Below are positions 1 through 9,674 of a DNA stretch of 64,000 nt, piece after piece. How positions within the stretch are numbered: the first letter of the stretch is position 1; the number at the start of each line of letters is the position of its first letter. The notes under the pieces are model-generated. The model made no database searches and was not told the origin of the DNA. It worked only from the letters and a program-made list of their open reading frames with translations. The stretch is from Mesostigma viride (Eukaryota; Streptophyta; Mesostigmatophyceae; Mesostigmatales; Mesostigmataceae). The position numbers were made by a program, and so were the translations under genes. The DNA is taken from the NCBI GenBank assembly GCA_009746045.1, contig RPFO01000648.1, positions 1,038,021 through 1,102,020 of the forward strand. The letters are read 5' to 3'.

Positions 1-139
1 CCTGTGAGAGATTTTAGCATATATAATACATGGATGTGCGTCATCATCCATGCTAGCATATCGAGCCCGTGGACACCGGGTACTAACCATCTTCGACATG
101 TACCTTTCGTACACCTGGATGCGTGGTTGTGCCTTGCAG

Positions 140-475
140 AAGCCCCTGCTGGGCAACGTGGCTAGTACAAGGCTATCCTCCGGGCTGACCGTGGCGCGCA
201 AGAAGACGCGTGTGCTGGTACTCGTCCCAGGCATCGCCGCCATCGAAGTGGAGACCGTGCGCGCCGCGTTTTGGGAGGCTGGCACCGGCCCTGGCCGCAA
301 CTTCCTCAACCTGCAAGTGAAGGAGCTCAACAGCACGAGCGCTGCGCATGGCATCCTGGGCCGCGCGTTTGGTCGGGCAGCGGTTGCCCAGATCGAGGGC
401 AATGCGGACAAGTACGCAACTTCTGGCATTTACGCCACGGACTGCGTTTATGATCAGTTTGGCAGGACTGGCTAG
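140..475 (+). CDS. Root-cap/LEA-like protein, C-terminal exon (partial gene)
   Basis: This is the terminal exon of a gene that begins left of the window. A pyrimidine-rich acceptor ends in AG at 138-139, and the frame is open from 140 to the TAG at 473-475 (111 codons). The C-terminal third reads GILGRAFGR, then ADKYATSGIYATDC and VYDQFG. This pattern of 'GxLGxxF/Y ... Y-x-T-S-x-x-x-T-D-C-x-x-x-x-F' is what I know from the root-cap/late-embryogenesis-related domain of plants and algae, where it closes the domain. Extracellular or cell-wall roles are reported for the family; the role here is unknown. The open frame continues upstream to 50, but the sequence before 140 looks intronic. The family call rests on motif memory only. 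Confidence 0.5.
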   Translation, partial: KPLLGNVASTRLSSGLTVARKKTRVLVLVPGIAAIEVETVRAAFWEAGTGPGRNFLNLQVKELNSTSAAHGILGRAFGRAAVAQIEGNADKYATSGIYATDCVYDQFGRTG

Positions 476-576
476 GTTTATGTTCATGGTTGGAAGGTAT
501 TTTCCAGCACTTGGGTTGGGTGTTTGTTTGCATGCTATGTTGTCGTGAGTAGATTTGTGACTGGTCAGTAGCTTGT

Positions 577-607
577 GTTACGGCCCAGACCTTTGTATGG
601 GCGTAAC
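577..607 (+). other. Putative RNA hairpin before poly(A) signal, copy 1
   Basis: The arms GTTACG-G-CCCA and TGGGCGTAAC pair with one bulged G around a loop containing CCTTTG. It is followed at once by AACAATG and an AATAAATAA at 617-625. The paired copy at 1166-1197 has changes on both arms. Confidence 0.4.
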
Positions 608-1165
608 AATGCCTTCAATAAATAAGTCGAAAGTCATTTGTTATTCGTTTGGGACTTTCGATAGCTCGCTTTTATTAAGTCCGTAGGACGATAGGACTCA
701 ATTCGGGACTTATTTGGGAATTTGTCCTAAGTTGGGGACTTTGTGTGTTTATTTGGTACTTCGTATGTTTCGGACCAGTTATTTTGGGCCTAGCCAGAAG
801 TACTTGGTCAGGACTTTTGTATGGTGCGGGACAGGGCTATGGAACTATGGAACCTCGGCTGCGAGGCCATGGCCGCTGACCAGGAAGGTCGGAGGTGGCG
901 CGGCGAGGGTTGGAAGAATTCCATTGTTCGACTACGTCAAGACTTGTCCTTGTGTGGCAAGTTCCGGGGGAGTTGGTTTTACTAGTCTGATGGGTGTACA
1001 TGGGCTGGGACATAGTACCCCTATGGTCAACCTGATTTTTGCCCTGCGTGGCAAGTAGAGTAACCCTGCGTGGTTAGTAGTATGCTTGTTGTGTGTTTTC
1101 TCCCTTTTGCTGGTCCTTATCTGCATGATGGTAGGGACTACCGTTCCCCGGAGAGGGGGAGGAGT

Positions 1166-1197
1166 GTTGCGGGCCTGGCCTTTAGAGCAGGCGCAAC
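1166..1197 (+). other. Putative RNA hairpin before poly(A) signal, copy 2
   Basis: The arms GTTGCG-GG-CCTG and CAGGCGCAAC pair with two bulged Gs. Relative to copy 1 (577-607), two stem positions change on both sides (A-T to G-C, and A-T to G-C at the loop end), so pairing is kept. It is followed by AACAATGAAATAAAG. Confidence 0.4.
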
Positions 1198-2336
1198 AAT
1201 GAAATAAAGTTTGGATTTTGGCTTGTTGTCATAGTCCGTAGGACTTTGGGACTCATTTCGGGACTGAATTTGGGAATTGTCCCTTGGTCAGGACTTTTGT
1301 ATGGAATTATGACAGTTGTGTGATTCGGACTAGTTATTTTGGGCCTAGGTTGATGTATGAGATCTTCTAGGGGCCGGTGCAGCCGCGCCGCGCTGCGTAC
1401 TTTACAGCTGGTTGAGATCTTGTACTCATGCGTGGATTATCTAGGCGAGGGTCGATGTCGACCCGAGGATCTTGTGTGGACTGCATGCTTCGGAATTCTC
1501 TGGAAGGTCGGCGCCACTTGCCAGCTTGGTGGCAGACCTAGGTGAAATTGGTCCGAGGACGAGAGTCTTGTCCTCTTGGTTCGGAATAAAGTGTGTGTAT
1601 TGTCACCTGTCCGAGCCCGGGGCATTATTCCAACTGCATTTGGTAGCTCCATCCTAAATGTAGGTTGTGTAGATTAATGCACACAGTGAGCCGTAGCAGT
1701 GCAAATGCCACAGCTGCTCCGTTAATCCCACTCCGGAGAGTGGTGAGCGGTTAACCCAGATTTCCGTCATAACTTACCCTAACATAGGATCTTTTGCACG
1801 TACGTCCCAGACGGGTTCGTTACAGTAGCGCAGCTAGGTGAAATTGGTCTGAGGACGATGGACTCGCCCTCTTTGGTTTGATGATTAATGAAATGAGTGA
1901 TGACGACTCTCTCAGACCAAGGGGCACTAATCCGGATGTCATTTGCCTCATGGCATGCCATGTTATATGGCTAGATTAAATAATCATGCTATAAGGCCTA
2001 GCTGAGGATTAACCGCGGCTCAGTTAGTCAATTTACTGCGATAGTTTGCTTGCTATCGCGGTACGCGGATACGCGGCTATGCTGTCTTGTTAAAGTGCAC
2101 CTTATACTAGATTAGATCTTTCGCACTGTCCGGCTCGGGATGTAACACTTGCTAAAACCAAGTAGAACATTTGTTGAGCTATGATCATGGTAGTCTACGC
2201 TGCCTAATAGTATCAGACACACGGGGCACTCGGCTCGTCATACAACACCGCCAAGTGGTGGTGTTCGCCGTACTTCACCCCCAAGATATACTTAAGCATC
2301 CTAGTAAAGTTGTTCCATTCAATCAAAGGAGGTGTG

Positions 2337-2469
2337 TGAATGAATGAATGAATGAATGAATGAATGAATGAATGAATGAATGAATGAATGAATGAATGAA
2401 TGAATGAATGAATGAATGAATGAATGAATGAATGAATGAATGAATGAATGAATGAATGAATGAATGAAT
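2337..2469. repeat. (TGAA)n tetranucleotide array
   Basis: About 33 near-perfect copies. On the minus strand it reads Ile-His-Ser-Phe repeats, an artefact of the 4-bp period. Confidence 0.95.
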
Positions 2470-2872
2470 TAAACTCGTGCTCCCGTTGGGGAGTCACGGA
2501 GCACCGAAGTGCTTTTAATCCCTGTGTGTGCACTACAGGAGAAAGGGCAGAGACCCCCAGTCTCCTTCATGCCAAAGGCATGCCACAGCTGCAATCGGGC
2601 GCGGCTAGCTAAAAGGACAGGCTAACGATCCGGCAAACTGTGGGTGCAATAAGACCCGTGTGAGCATATCATAGCAAGGAGCGTGGGCAAGTAATCTGAA
2701 CATAGCCAGGGCGTAGCATGGCTGTACTAGGACTAGGCTAAGGCTATGGCTGGTTGTGTACCGTGCGTTGGCGGCACGTGACTAGGTGTGTTGGCACAGC
2801 TAGGCAACATTCTAGGCATGGCTGCCTTAGCGGCAGTGACGCCAATGGTTACAAGCTAGGGCTATTGCTATT
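2470..2872. other. No gene recognised
   Basis: Unique-looking sequence between a tetranucleotide array and the LINE-like relic. There are short GGCTA/GCTAGG echoes (2700-2870) but no open frame or known motif that I can support. Confidence 0.4.
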
Positions 2873-3189
2873 CTAGCCCGCTGGGGGCGTCCACATCTTG
2901 TGGTTGATCATCAGGTCCCCGCCCCTCCAGTACACCTTGGGCTTCTGGGGGTCCTGCTTATATGGCGGAGGTATTCCGGCCACAGGTCGCGTCGCTGCTG
3001 TTGCTGAGCGGGGGTGAGGTCGTCATCCAGCGTCCAGGTGAGGTCGTGCAACCGCTTGCGACGAGAGAGGAACCGCTGCTTATCCTCAGGGGAGGGGAAG
3101 GTGAGTAGGACTGGTGGGGGAGCCGCCTTGTCCCGTGAGTGGGGAAGGCGGTGGCACCCACGCAGTTCTACCTCACCTACCAGGCCCAT
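2873..3189 (-). pseudogene. Retrotransposon ORF fragment (LINE ORF1-like), frameshifted
   Basis: The minus-strand frame includes LLTFPSPEDKQRFLSRRKRL and then DDDLTPAQQQQRRDLWPEYL. It shifts frame near 2962 and continues YKQDPQKPK, VYWRGGDLMINHKMW to a TAG at 2873-2875. The order 'F-x-S-x-E-x-R-x-x-x-L-x-x-R ... D-x-x-L-T-P-x-Q-x-x-x-R ... W-R-G-x-x-L' is the layout of the C-terminal half of ORF1/nucleic-acid-binding regions in plant and algal LINE-type elements. The 5' end is cut off at the (TGAA)n array that starts at 3198. No reverse transcriptase remains nearby. The family call is inference from motif layout. Confidence 0.45.
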
Positions 3190-3197
3190 GAGGGTAA

Positions 3198-3437
3198 GAA
3201 TGAATGAATGAATGAATGAATGAATGAATGAATGAATGAATGAATGAATGAATGAATGAATGAATGAATGAATGAATGAATGAATGAATGAATGAATGAA
3301 TGAATGAATGAATGAATGAATGAATGAATGAATGAATGAATGAATGAATGAATGAATGAATGAATGAATGAATGAATGAATGAATGAATGAATGAATGAA
3401 TGAATGAATGAATGAATGAATGAATGAATGAATGAAT
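3198..3437. repeat. (TGAA)n tetranucleotide array
   Basis: About 60 copies, directly abutting the 5' break of the retroelement relic. Confidence 0.95.
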
Positions 3438-4035
3438 CACATCAATCCGACGCCGCGCCGAAGTGTCCGCGGCAAATCCGGGGTGAAATTGACGAAATTC
3501 GGTGCGCGCGGGAGATGTTGAGTGCAAATTTCATTGCGAAGGCTATTAAAAAATTAAATTAAATTATAACATGCCTCCGTGGGGAGGTCATGTAGCACAT
3601 ATTTCATGATGGAGGCTATGGTGGCGTGAAAATTTACTGTGCACGGATTACGAAGCCATTTTGTACCGGATTTCGCTTGTTCGATCGGCATTGACGTAAG
3701 GAAATTTATTCTGCAAAAAAAAGGTCGGTAAACAGTTTTTTTTTGTGTGTGTGCGAGGGCAAACACGCAGCAGTGGCCAGTTTCGCGCGCCGAGCGCAGC
3801 CACCCCTGCGTGTTCAAGGTAATGGCTAGCACAGATTAGACGCTACTGGTGGGAGGGCACACTTTCGAACGATTCCTTATATCATTTCGAAGAAATCCAG
3901 CACAGCGATTCCCTTAATTTTGCGTTTCCATGTTGCACGCAATTTTCCCGTAAAAGTCAGATTTATAGGAGCGCTGACAGGGGCAAAAATGCATGTCGTG
4001 GATTTAATCGCTTTTACCCCTTTTTTTGCAGCTTT
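3438..4035. other. No gene recognised; splice acceptor-like end
   Basis: Mixed-composition sequence with A and T runs. Its last 20 bases (a T run ending in GCAG at 4028-4031) look like a 3' splice site for the small ORF that follows. Confidence 0.35.
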
Positions 4036-4158
4036 ATGACTTCCCTTGGGCAGAGCAACATCGTCAGCTGCATAACCTGCGGGCGGGGCTCGCTGCCGAC
4101 GTCGCTGGTGTGCCCGGGGTGCGGGAGAACCACCATCTACTGGTTTCTATCGTCGTAA
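4036..4158 (+). CDS. Small zinc-ribbon ORF (40 aa), possibly a terminal exon
   Basis: The ATG at 4036 opens a 40-codon frame closed by TAA at 4156-4158. It carries two knuckles, CITC (residues 12-15) and CPGC (residues 26-29), separated by ten residues including GRGS, followed by GRTTIYW. Two CxxC pairs at this spacing are the basis of a minimal zinc ribbon. A pyrimidine tract ending in CAG five bases upstream suggests that it may be the last exon of a longer gene rather than a free-standing peptide. No upstream partner exon was found before the (TGAA)n array. The function is unknown. Confidence 0.35.
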   Translation: MTSLGQSNIVSCITCGRGSLPTSLVCPGCGRTTIYWFLSS

Positions 4159-4512
4159 CCCGCTTTCTTGTCGTAATTAACCGGCGTAGTCTAGTGGTTT
4201 AAGCGTCCGGCGACGGGCGAAACGAACTCTTACCCTGACGCCATGGCCTGAGAAGGCACTCCGAGAAGGACTGGGGCGGGCGGGCTAAATAAAACGCGAC
4301 AGTGCCCGCACCCCGCCGGCTCACCCCGGCGAACAAGACGAAGCGCACTGTTCCCCCCCTGGGCCCATCGCTGCCGTCGCCGGGCGGCACGTTGGGGAGG
4401 CGGCTCCTTCTCCCTTTTTTGGTGCCTGTTGCATCATTTTGAACCCCTGGCCAACGGAGGCATGTTCATGAATGAGTGGATGCATGCATGAATGAATGGA
4501 TGCATGATTGAT
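4159..4512. other. Spacer with a tRNA-like A-box segment
   Basis: TAGTCTAGTGG at 4188-4198 fits the pol III A-box (TRGYNNARNGG), and GGCGT (4183) can pair with ACGCC (4238-4242). I could not find a B-box or a cloverleaf, so it is at most a tRNA-derived fragment. The rest is GC-rich with no gene seen. Confidence 0.25.
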
Positions 4513-5254
4513 GGGGGAGGGAGGGAGGGAGGCGGGAGGGAGGGGGAGGGAGGGAGGGAGGGAGGGGGGAGGGAGGGAGGGAGGGAGGAGGGAGGGAGGG
4601 AGGGAGGGAGGGAGGGAGGGAGGGAGGGAGGGAGGGAGGGAGGAGGGAGGGAGGGAGGGAGGGAGGGAGGGAGGGAGGGAGGGAGGGAGGGAGGGAGGGA
4701 GGGAGGGAGGGAGGGAGGGAGGGAGGGAGGGAGGGAGGGAGGAGGGAGGGAGGGAGGAGGGAGGGAGGGAGGGAGGGAGGGAGGGAGGGAGGGAGGGAGG
4801 GAGGGAGGGAGGGAGGGAGGGAGGGAGGGAGGGAGGGAGGGAGGGAGGGAGGGAGGGAGGGAGGGAGGGAGGGAGGGAGGGAGGGAGGGAGGGAGGGAGG
4901 GAGGGAGGGAGGGAGGAGGGAGGGAGGGAGGGAGGGAGGGAGGGAGAGGGAGGGAGGGAGGGAGGGAGGGAGGGAGGGAGGGAGGGAGGGAGGGAGGGAG
5001 GGAGGGAGGGAGAGGAGGGAGGGAGGGAGGAGGGAGGGAGGGAGGGAGGGAGGGAGGGAGGGAGGGAGGGAGGGAGGGAGGGAGGGAGGGAGGGAGGGAG
5101 GGAGGGAGGGAGGGAGGGAGGGAGGGAGGGAGGGAGGGAGGGAGGGAGGGAGGGAGGGAGGGAGGGAGGGAGGGAGGGAGGGAGGGAGGGAGGGAGGGAG
5201 GGAGGGAGGGAGGGAGGGAGGGAGGGAGAGGGAGGGAGGGAGGGAGGGAGGGAA
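4513..5254. repeat. (GGGA)n array, about 740 bp, G-rich plus strand
   Basis: About 185 units with a few GGA, GGGGGA and GAGGA slips. The plus strand is pure purine, so the tract can form G-quadruplexes and mirror-repeat triplexes. Confidence 0.97.
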
Positions 5255-5271
5255 GGCATGACTGTGTGTGT

Positions 5272-5382
<111 letters not shown>

Positions 5383-5387
5383 GTTAT

Positions 5388-5798
5388 GGGTGGGTGGGTG
5401 GGTGGGTGGGTGGTGGGTGGGTGGGTGGGTGGGTGGGTGGGTGGGTGGGTGGGTGGGTGGGTGGGTGGGTGGGTGGGTGGGTGGGTGGGTGGGTGGGTGG
5501 GTGGGTGGGTGGGTGGGTGGGTGGGTGGGTGGGTGGGTGGGTGGGTGGGTGGGTGGGTGGGTGGGTGGGTGGGTGGGTGGGTGGGTGGGTGGGTGGGTGG
5601 GTGGGTGGGTGGGTGGGTGGGTGGGTGGGTGGGTGGGTGGGTGGGTGGGTGGGTGGGTGGGGTGGGTGGGTGGGTGGGTGGGTGGGTGGGTGGGTGGGTG
5701 GGTGGGTGGGTGGGTGGTGGGTGGGTGGGTGGGTGGGTGGGTGGGTGGGTGGGTGGGTGGGTGGGTGGGTGGGTGGGTGGGTGGGTGGGTGGGTGGGG
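5388..5798. repeat. (GGGT)n array, about 410 bp
   Basis: About 100 units with rare slips (near 5413, 5660 and 5717). GGGT runs are among the strongest G-quadruplex formers known. It has the same G-strand as the (GGGA)n array upstream. Confidence 0.97.
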
Positions 5799-5959
5799 AA
5801 GGTGTGCTTTTTATTATGATGATTAGCTAAGTTACGTGTGTGTTGTTGATGTACATGTTGACGTTGTATCATGGGCGTGTGCCCCTAAGTCTGCCTTCCT
5901 GCAATATCACATAATATATCATCAAGATGTGTTGTTGGGAACCTGACTATATATCCCAA

Positions 5960-6850
5960 ACTGGAATGGTTGACTTGCAACTATGGGATGAAACCCTTGA
6001 AAAACAATTACTAGGAACTGCATTTTTTGTGCAATGTTGCTAGCATCTGTCACCTATTGGTCATGCAAACAGTCTGAATTTCTTGTGGGCAGTTAAAATA
6101 GATGTTTTTATGAGCTGTGCAAAGTTCTAGGCTGTTCAGAGTTCATTGATATAGGCACCCATGTGTTGGAACCCTTGGAAAACCATGATTAACTGCTTTT
6201 TGGGGTATTTATGCTAGCATTTGTCACCAATTTGTCGTCCAACCAGCCTGAAACTTTGTGGGCATGCTGCATGGGATGTGTTTAGAACATGTGCAAAGTT
6301 CCAGCTCCAACTGAGCTCATTTGGTGTCATTATGTATGCATATGTGTGATAAAACCCTTGGAAAACCATGAAAAACTGCTTTTTTTGGGTATTTATGCTA
6401 GCATTTGTCACCAATTTGTCATCCAACCAGCCTGAAACTTTGTGGGCATGCTGCATGGGATGTGTTTAGAACATGTGCAAAGTTCCAGCTCCAACTGAGT
6501 TCATTTGGTGTCATTATGTATGCATATGTGTGATAAAACCCTTAAAAAACCATGAAAAACTGCATTTTTTGGGTATTTATGCTAGCATTTGTCACCAATG
6601 TGTCATCCAACCAGCCTGAAACTTTGTGGGCATGCTGCATGGGATGTGTTTAGAACATGTGCAAAGTTCCAGGCCCAACTGAGTTCATTTGATGTCATTA
6701 TATATGCATACATGCCAGAAAGTGCTGAAAATACGGTATTTTTTGCTAGCAAATGTCACCATGTTACCACGCTGCTAACTCCCAAAAATTTTTTTGACCA
6801 CATGACATCATAAGATATCTGATAAGGAACCTTGGTGCCAAATTTGAGGT
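5960..6850. repeat. Tandem satellite, period about 181-184 bp, about 5 copies
   Basis: The phrase AACCCTTGGAAAAC and its variants recurs at 5987, 6168, 6348, 6532 and (degenerate) 6715, giving periods of 181, 180, 184 and 183 bp. Copies share GGGCATGCTGCATGGGATG and GTGCAAAGTTCCAG. Middle copies are most alike and edge copies are most diverged. Confidence 0.85.
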
Positions 6851-6917
6851 CAAACTGACCATTATTCCATCTCCAAATATTTTCCAGGGGAAGAAAATGG
6901 GTTTTCGGATTGATGTG

Positions 6918-7110
6918 ATGAATGAATGAATGGATGAATGAATGAATGAATGAATGAATGGATGAATGAATGAATGAATGAATGAATGAATGAATGAATG
7001 AATGAATGAATGAATGAATGAATGAATGAATGAATGAATGAATGAATGAATGAATGAATGAATGAATGAATGAATGAATGAATGAATGAATGAATGAATT
7101 AATGAATGAA
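6918..7110. repeat. (TGAA)n array
   Basis: About 48 units with two GATG variants. It ends at the left edge of the foldback-associated repeat. Confidence 0.95.
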
Positions 7111-7121
7111 GATATGTCATG

Positions 7122-7205
7122 AACATTCCATCCCATGTTCCCCTCCCACTGAGGACTTATGCTCACGTGACGCAGTCACGTGTCTATTAATTAATTAATT
7201 AATGT
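7122..7205 (+). repeat. Foldback-associated repeat X, first copy
   Basis: This contains CCATCCCATGTTCC, CCCACTGAGGACTT, the palindrome CACGTGACGCAGTCACGTG (7164-7182) and TTAATTAA repeats. Further copies lie at 7572-7637 (same strand) and 7738-7822 (inverted). Confidence 0.75.
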
Positions 7206-7460
7206 CATGAACGGGGTGTTTTGTCCTCACCTAGCGTGCCCCAGGCTACGCGCGGCCGGGCCGCCGACGTCCATGGACAAGTTCTGTGATAGGCTAGGCA
7301 TGGGCATGTGCTACCCTAGACGGGACGGGCTCACACTCGGGCAGCCTCCTGGTTGGTCTGTAGTGCGGAGGCAGATGGTTCGCAAGGATAGATGGCATGC
7401 AGTGCTGATCGAAGGAGACCACCCCCACGTCAGTGGGGGCTTCGCGTTTGACCCAGTTTG

Positions 7461-7889
7461 GCATTCATAGCGATTCAGGCGCCGTGGTGCCCACAACCCT
7501 GTAACTAGGAACTAGATTAATTAATTAATTAATTAATTAATTAATAGACACGTGAGGAACTAGATAGCTAGCATCATCCATTCCATCCCATGTTCCACTC
7601 CCACTGAGGACTTTTGCTCACGTGACGCAGTCACGTGCATTCTGATCAGGTGCATGTACATCAATTAATGTCATGAATGGGGGCGTAGGATGAACTGGCC
7701 CCTATACATGTCTGGCCCATGCATGCATGCATGTCGCATTAATTAATTAATTAATAGACACGTGACTGCGTCACGTGAGCATAAGTCCTCAGTGGGAGGG
7801 GAACATGGGATGGAATGGATGGTATATGCTATCATCTAGGTCCTAGTTACAGGGGTGTGGGCACCGCGGCCCGAATCGCTATGAATGCA
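7461..7889. mobile_element. Foldback/MITE-like element with about 50-bp inverted termini
   Basis: The left end (7461-7510) starts GCATTCATAGCGATTC. The right end (7842-7889) carries the reverse complement with a few mismatches, through GGTGCCCACA and CCTGTAACTAG. Between them lie inverted copies of repeat X (7572-7637 plus, 7738-7822 minus) and TTAATTAA runs. No coding capacity is visible. The size (about 430 bp) and terminal inverted repeats fit a non-autonomous DNA element. No clear target duplication was identified. Confidence 0.5.
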
Positions 7890-9674
7890 TGTCGCATGTC
7901 CTGCCTTTTCCAAGCCCGGCATTACGACTTATTAATGTAGAAGACGCCGTGCTCGCAAAATTGATATCGATGTCCACCCTCTAATTGCTTCTGTTTTCCC
8001 GGAGAAACAGTATGCCCTTCATGATCTGATAATCCAATCACGCTGCGCATCGCTTTACTTTGAGCTCTCATGTGCACAATGGTGGCTAATTGGTGGATTT
8101 AAGATTTTATAAACAAAGCCCGTAATTAGGGGTGCAACTGCTGCAGTGCAAGCCGTAGTATAATTGCCAGAGTGCCCTACTCCAGCATGATGAACATCAG
8201 ACACACACCACCATTCCGTTAACATCCACAGGTCAGCCCTGCAGTAGGAACGGAAGCCTTCCAATCTGCTACAACAGATCCGTGGCGGGCGGTTTGCATA
8301 GTCAACAACGTGGCCACCAACCCACGAACCCTCCCAGGCCATGCCAAGGGGCACACACCTGCCCATGGATGCACACAAGAAGTTTTAAGAAACAACAAGG
8401 GCTGCATCCTGGTCTACATCATCTTCTCAAGCAACACCGCGACAGATGGTGGTGGTGATAACAGCCGCCGTCGATGGCGGATCGCAATGCCAGAGACCAC
8501 AAGGGGGAGTGCTCCCGCCAGGGATGGGGACTCCATGCATGGCAAGACAGCAATGCCTTCAGGCTGCCCGTTACCCTCCACGTCTCCGCTCTTCAGTGGA
8601 GTGTACATGTCCGACCAAAAACACGGACATGCACAAACTGCTAACATGGCATGGCGTACAGCGGCAATCCCCAGTACAAATTGCGCAAATCCCATGCCCC
8701 CTTGGCCTCTAGTACCGCTGCTCCCAAGCAGCGCAGTGGTGGCCGAGTCCACCCGATGTCGTCTCCTTGGTCAGCATGCCATGTCGATGCGTCGCTGTCG
8801 AGCCACCTGTCCTGGGGACCATCTGGGTGCCTCTCCCAGGGGGGACCGCATGGTCTGATCATAGTCAGAGCTGCCGGCATTATTTCAGGGACGGCTCAAC
8901 GCCCGTCTTGCTACGCGATCGTTATCCTGGTGCAACTAAACCGACCGGGTAATTGATGCACCGGTCAGACTAAGATGCTCCAAGTGCCCCAGTAGGTTGT
9001 TGGAACCTGATTCGGCACACCAAAAAGGTCCCCCCTCAAGATCAAAGCTATTCCAGGGGTGTATTTGTGGCCCACATATGTGTGGCAACAAACAACCCGT
9101 GTAGGTGTGGCTCAAATAGGTGTGGCAACGAGCAGGGCCAATGGGACAAAACCGCCCAAAATGACATGGCATGCCGTGATCCACCATCTTCCACGCTCGC
9201 CCATGCTTGTCCCTACCCACCCTTGCCCGCCACTGTAGGGCCAAATCCGTTCTTCGTCATGTGGCTCGCTCATCCCCTTGTTGTCCGCTCACCTAAACGG
9301 CCTGACTTCTCGGCCATTTTGTTGCATGATCGTTTCTGGCCCAACCGGCCTTACATCTCCTCGCAAACCTGGTTCGCATCCATCGCTTGTTTCACCTCTC
9401 CATTTCACCACTCCGCGCCTTCCTTGCCCTCCTTTATCACCGCTATCCCTCCACCCCTTCTTGCCCTTCTCATTCCTGTTTGCAGGCTATCAGCCCTTCA
9501 CCCCTTCCTGCGCATCCTATAGGCAGTCCTCCCCTATCCCTCCACCACTCCTTGCCTGTCGATACAAAGGGAGGCACCCATGTTGTCCATGTTGCCCCTT
9601 CATCGCCTCCTTTCCCAACTACAGTTGCTTAGGGTCTACAGTTGCTAATCCTCTCGGTCATCCCCGCTTTCCCT
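7890..9674. other. No gene recognised; pyrimidine-rich stretch downstream of the transporter gene
   Basis: Several open frames exist (for example 8310-8858 plus) but none shows a recognisable motif or splice signals. 9180-9670 is rich in C and T on the plus strand, with repeats of CCCTCCACCCCTTCTTG type. The right part should contain the 3' UTR of the minus-strand transporter gene. Confidence 0.4.

Larger units (their letters stand above)
476..2336 (+). other. 3' flank with duplicated transcript-tail segments, no gene recognised
   Basis: AATAAA-type signals lie at 617-626, 1202-1207 and 1586-1591. Two segments are diverged copies of each other (577-830 and 1166-1353): both have a hairpin, an AATAAA, a GTCCGTAGGAC palindrome-like stretch and the phrase TTATTTTGGGCCTAG. 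A second pair (about 1541-1650 and 1831-1955) shares AGGTGAAATTGGTC followed by a GAGGAC/GTCCTC-type inverted repeat. I see no convincing coding sequence. Confidence 0.45.

Noticed and set aside
4183-4242. tRNA gene
   Set aside because: Good A-box and a short terminal stem, but only 60 nt, no B-box and no anticodon arm.
8310-8858. 182-residue plus-strand open frame
   Set aside because: No motif, no splice context and composition like flanking DNA; length is unremarkable at this GC.
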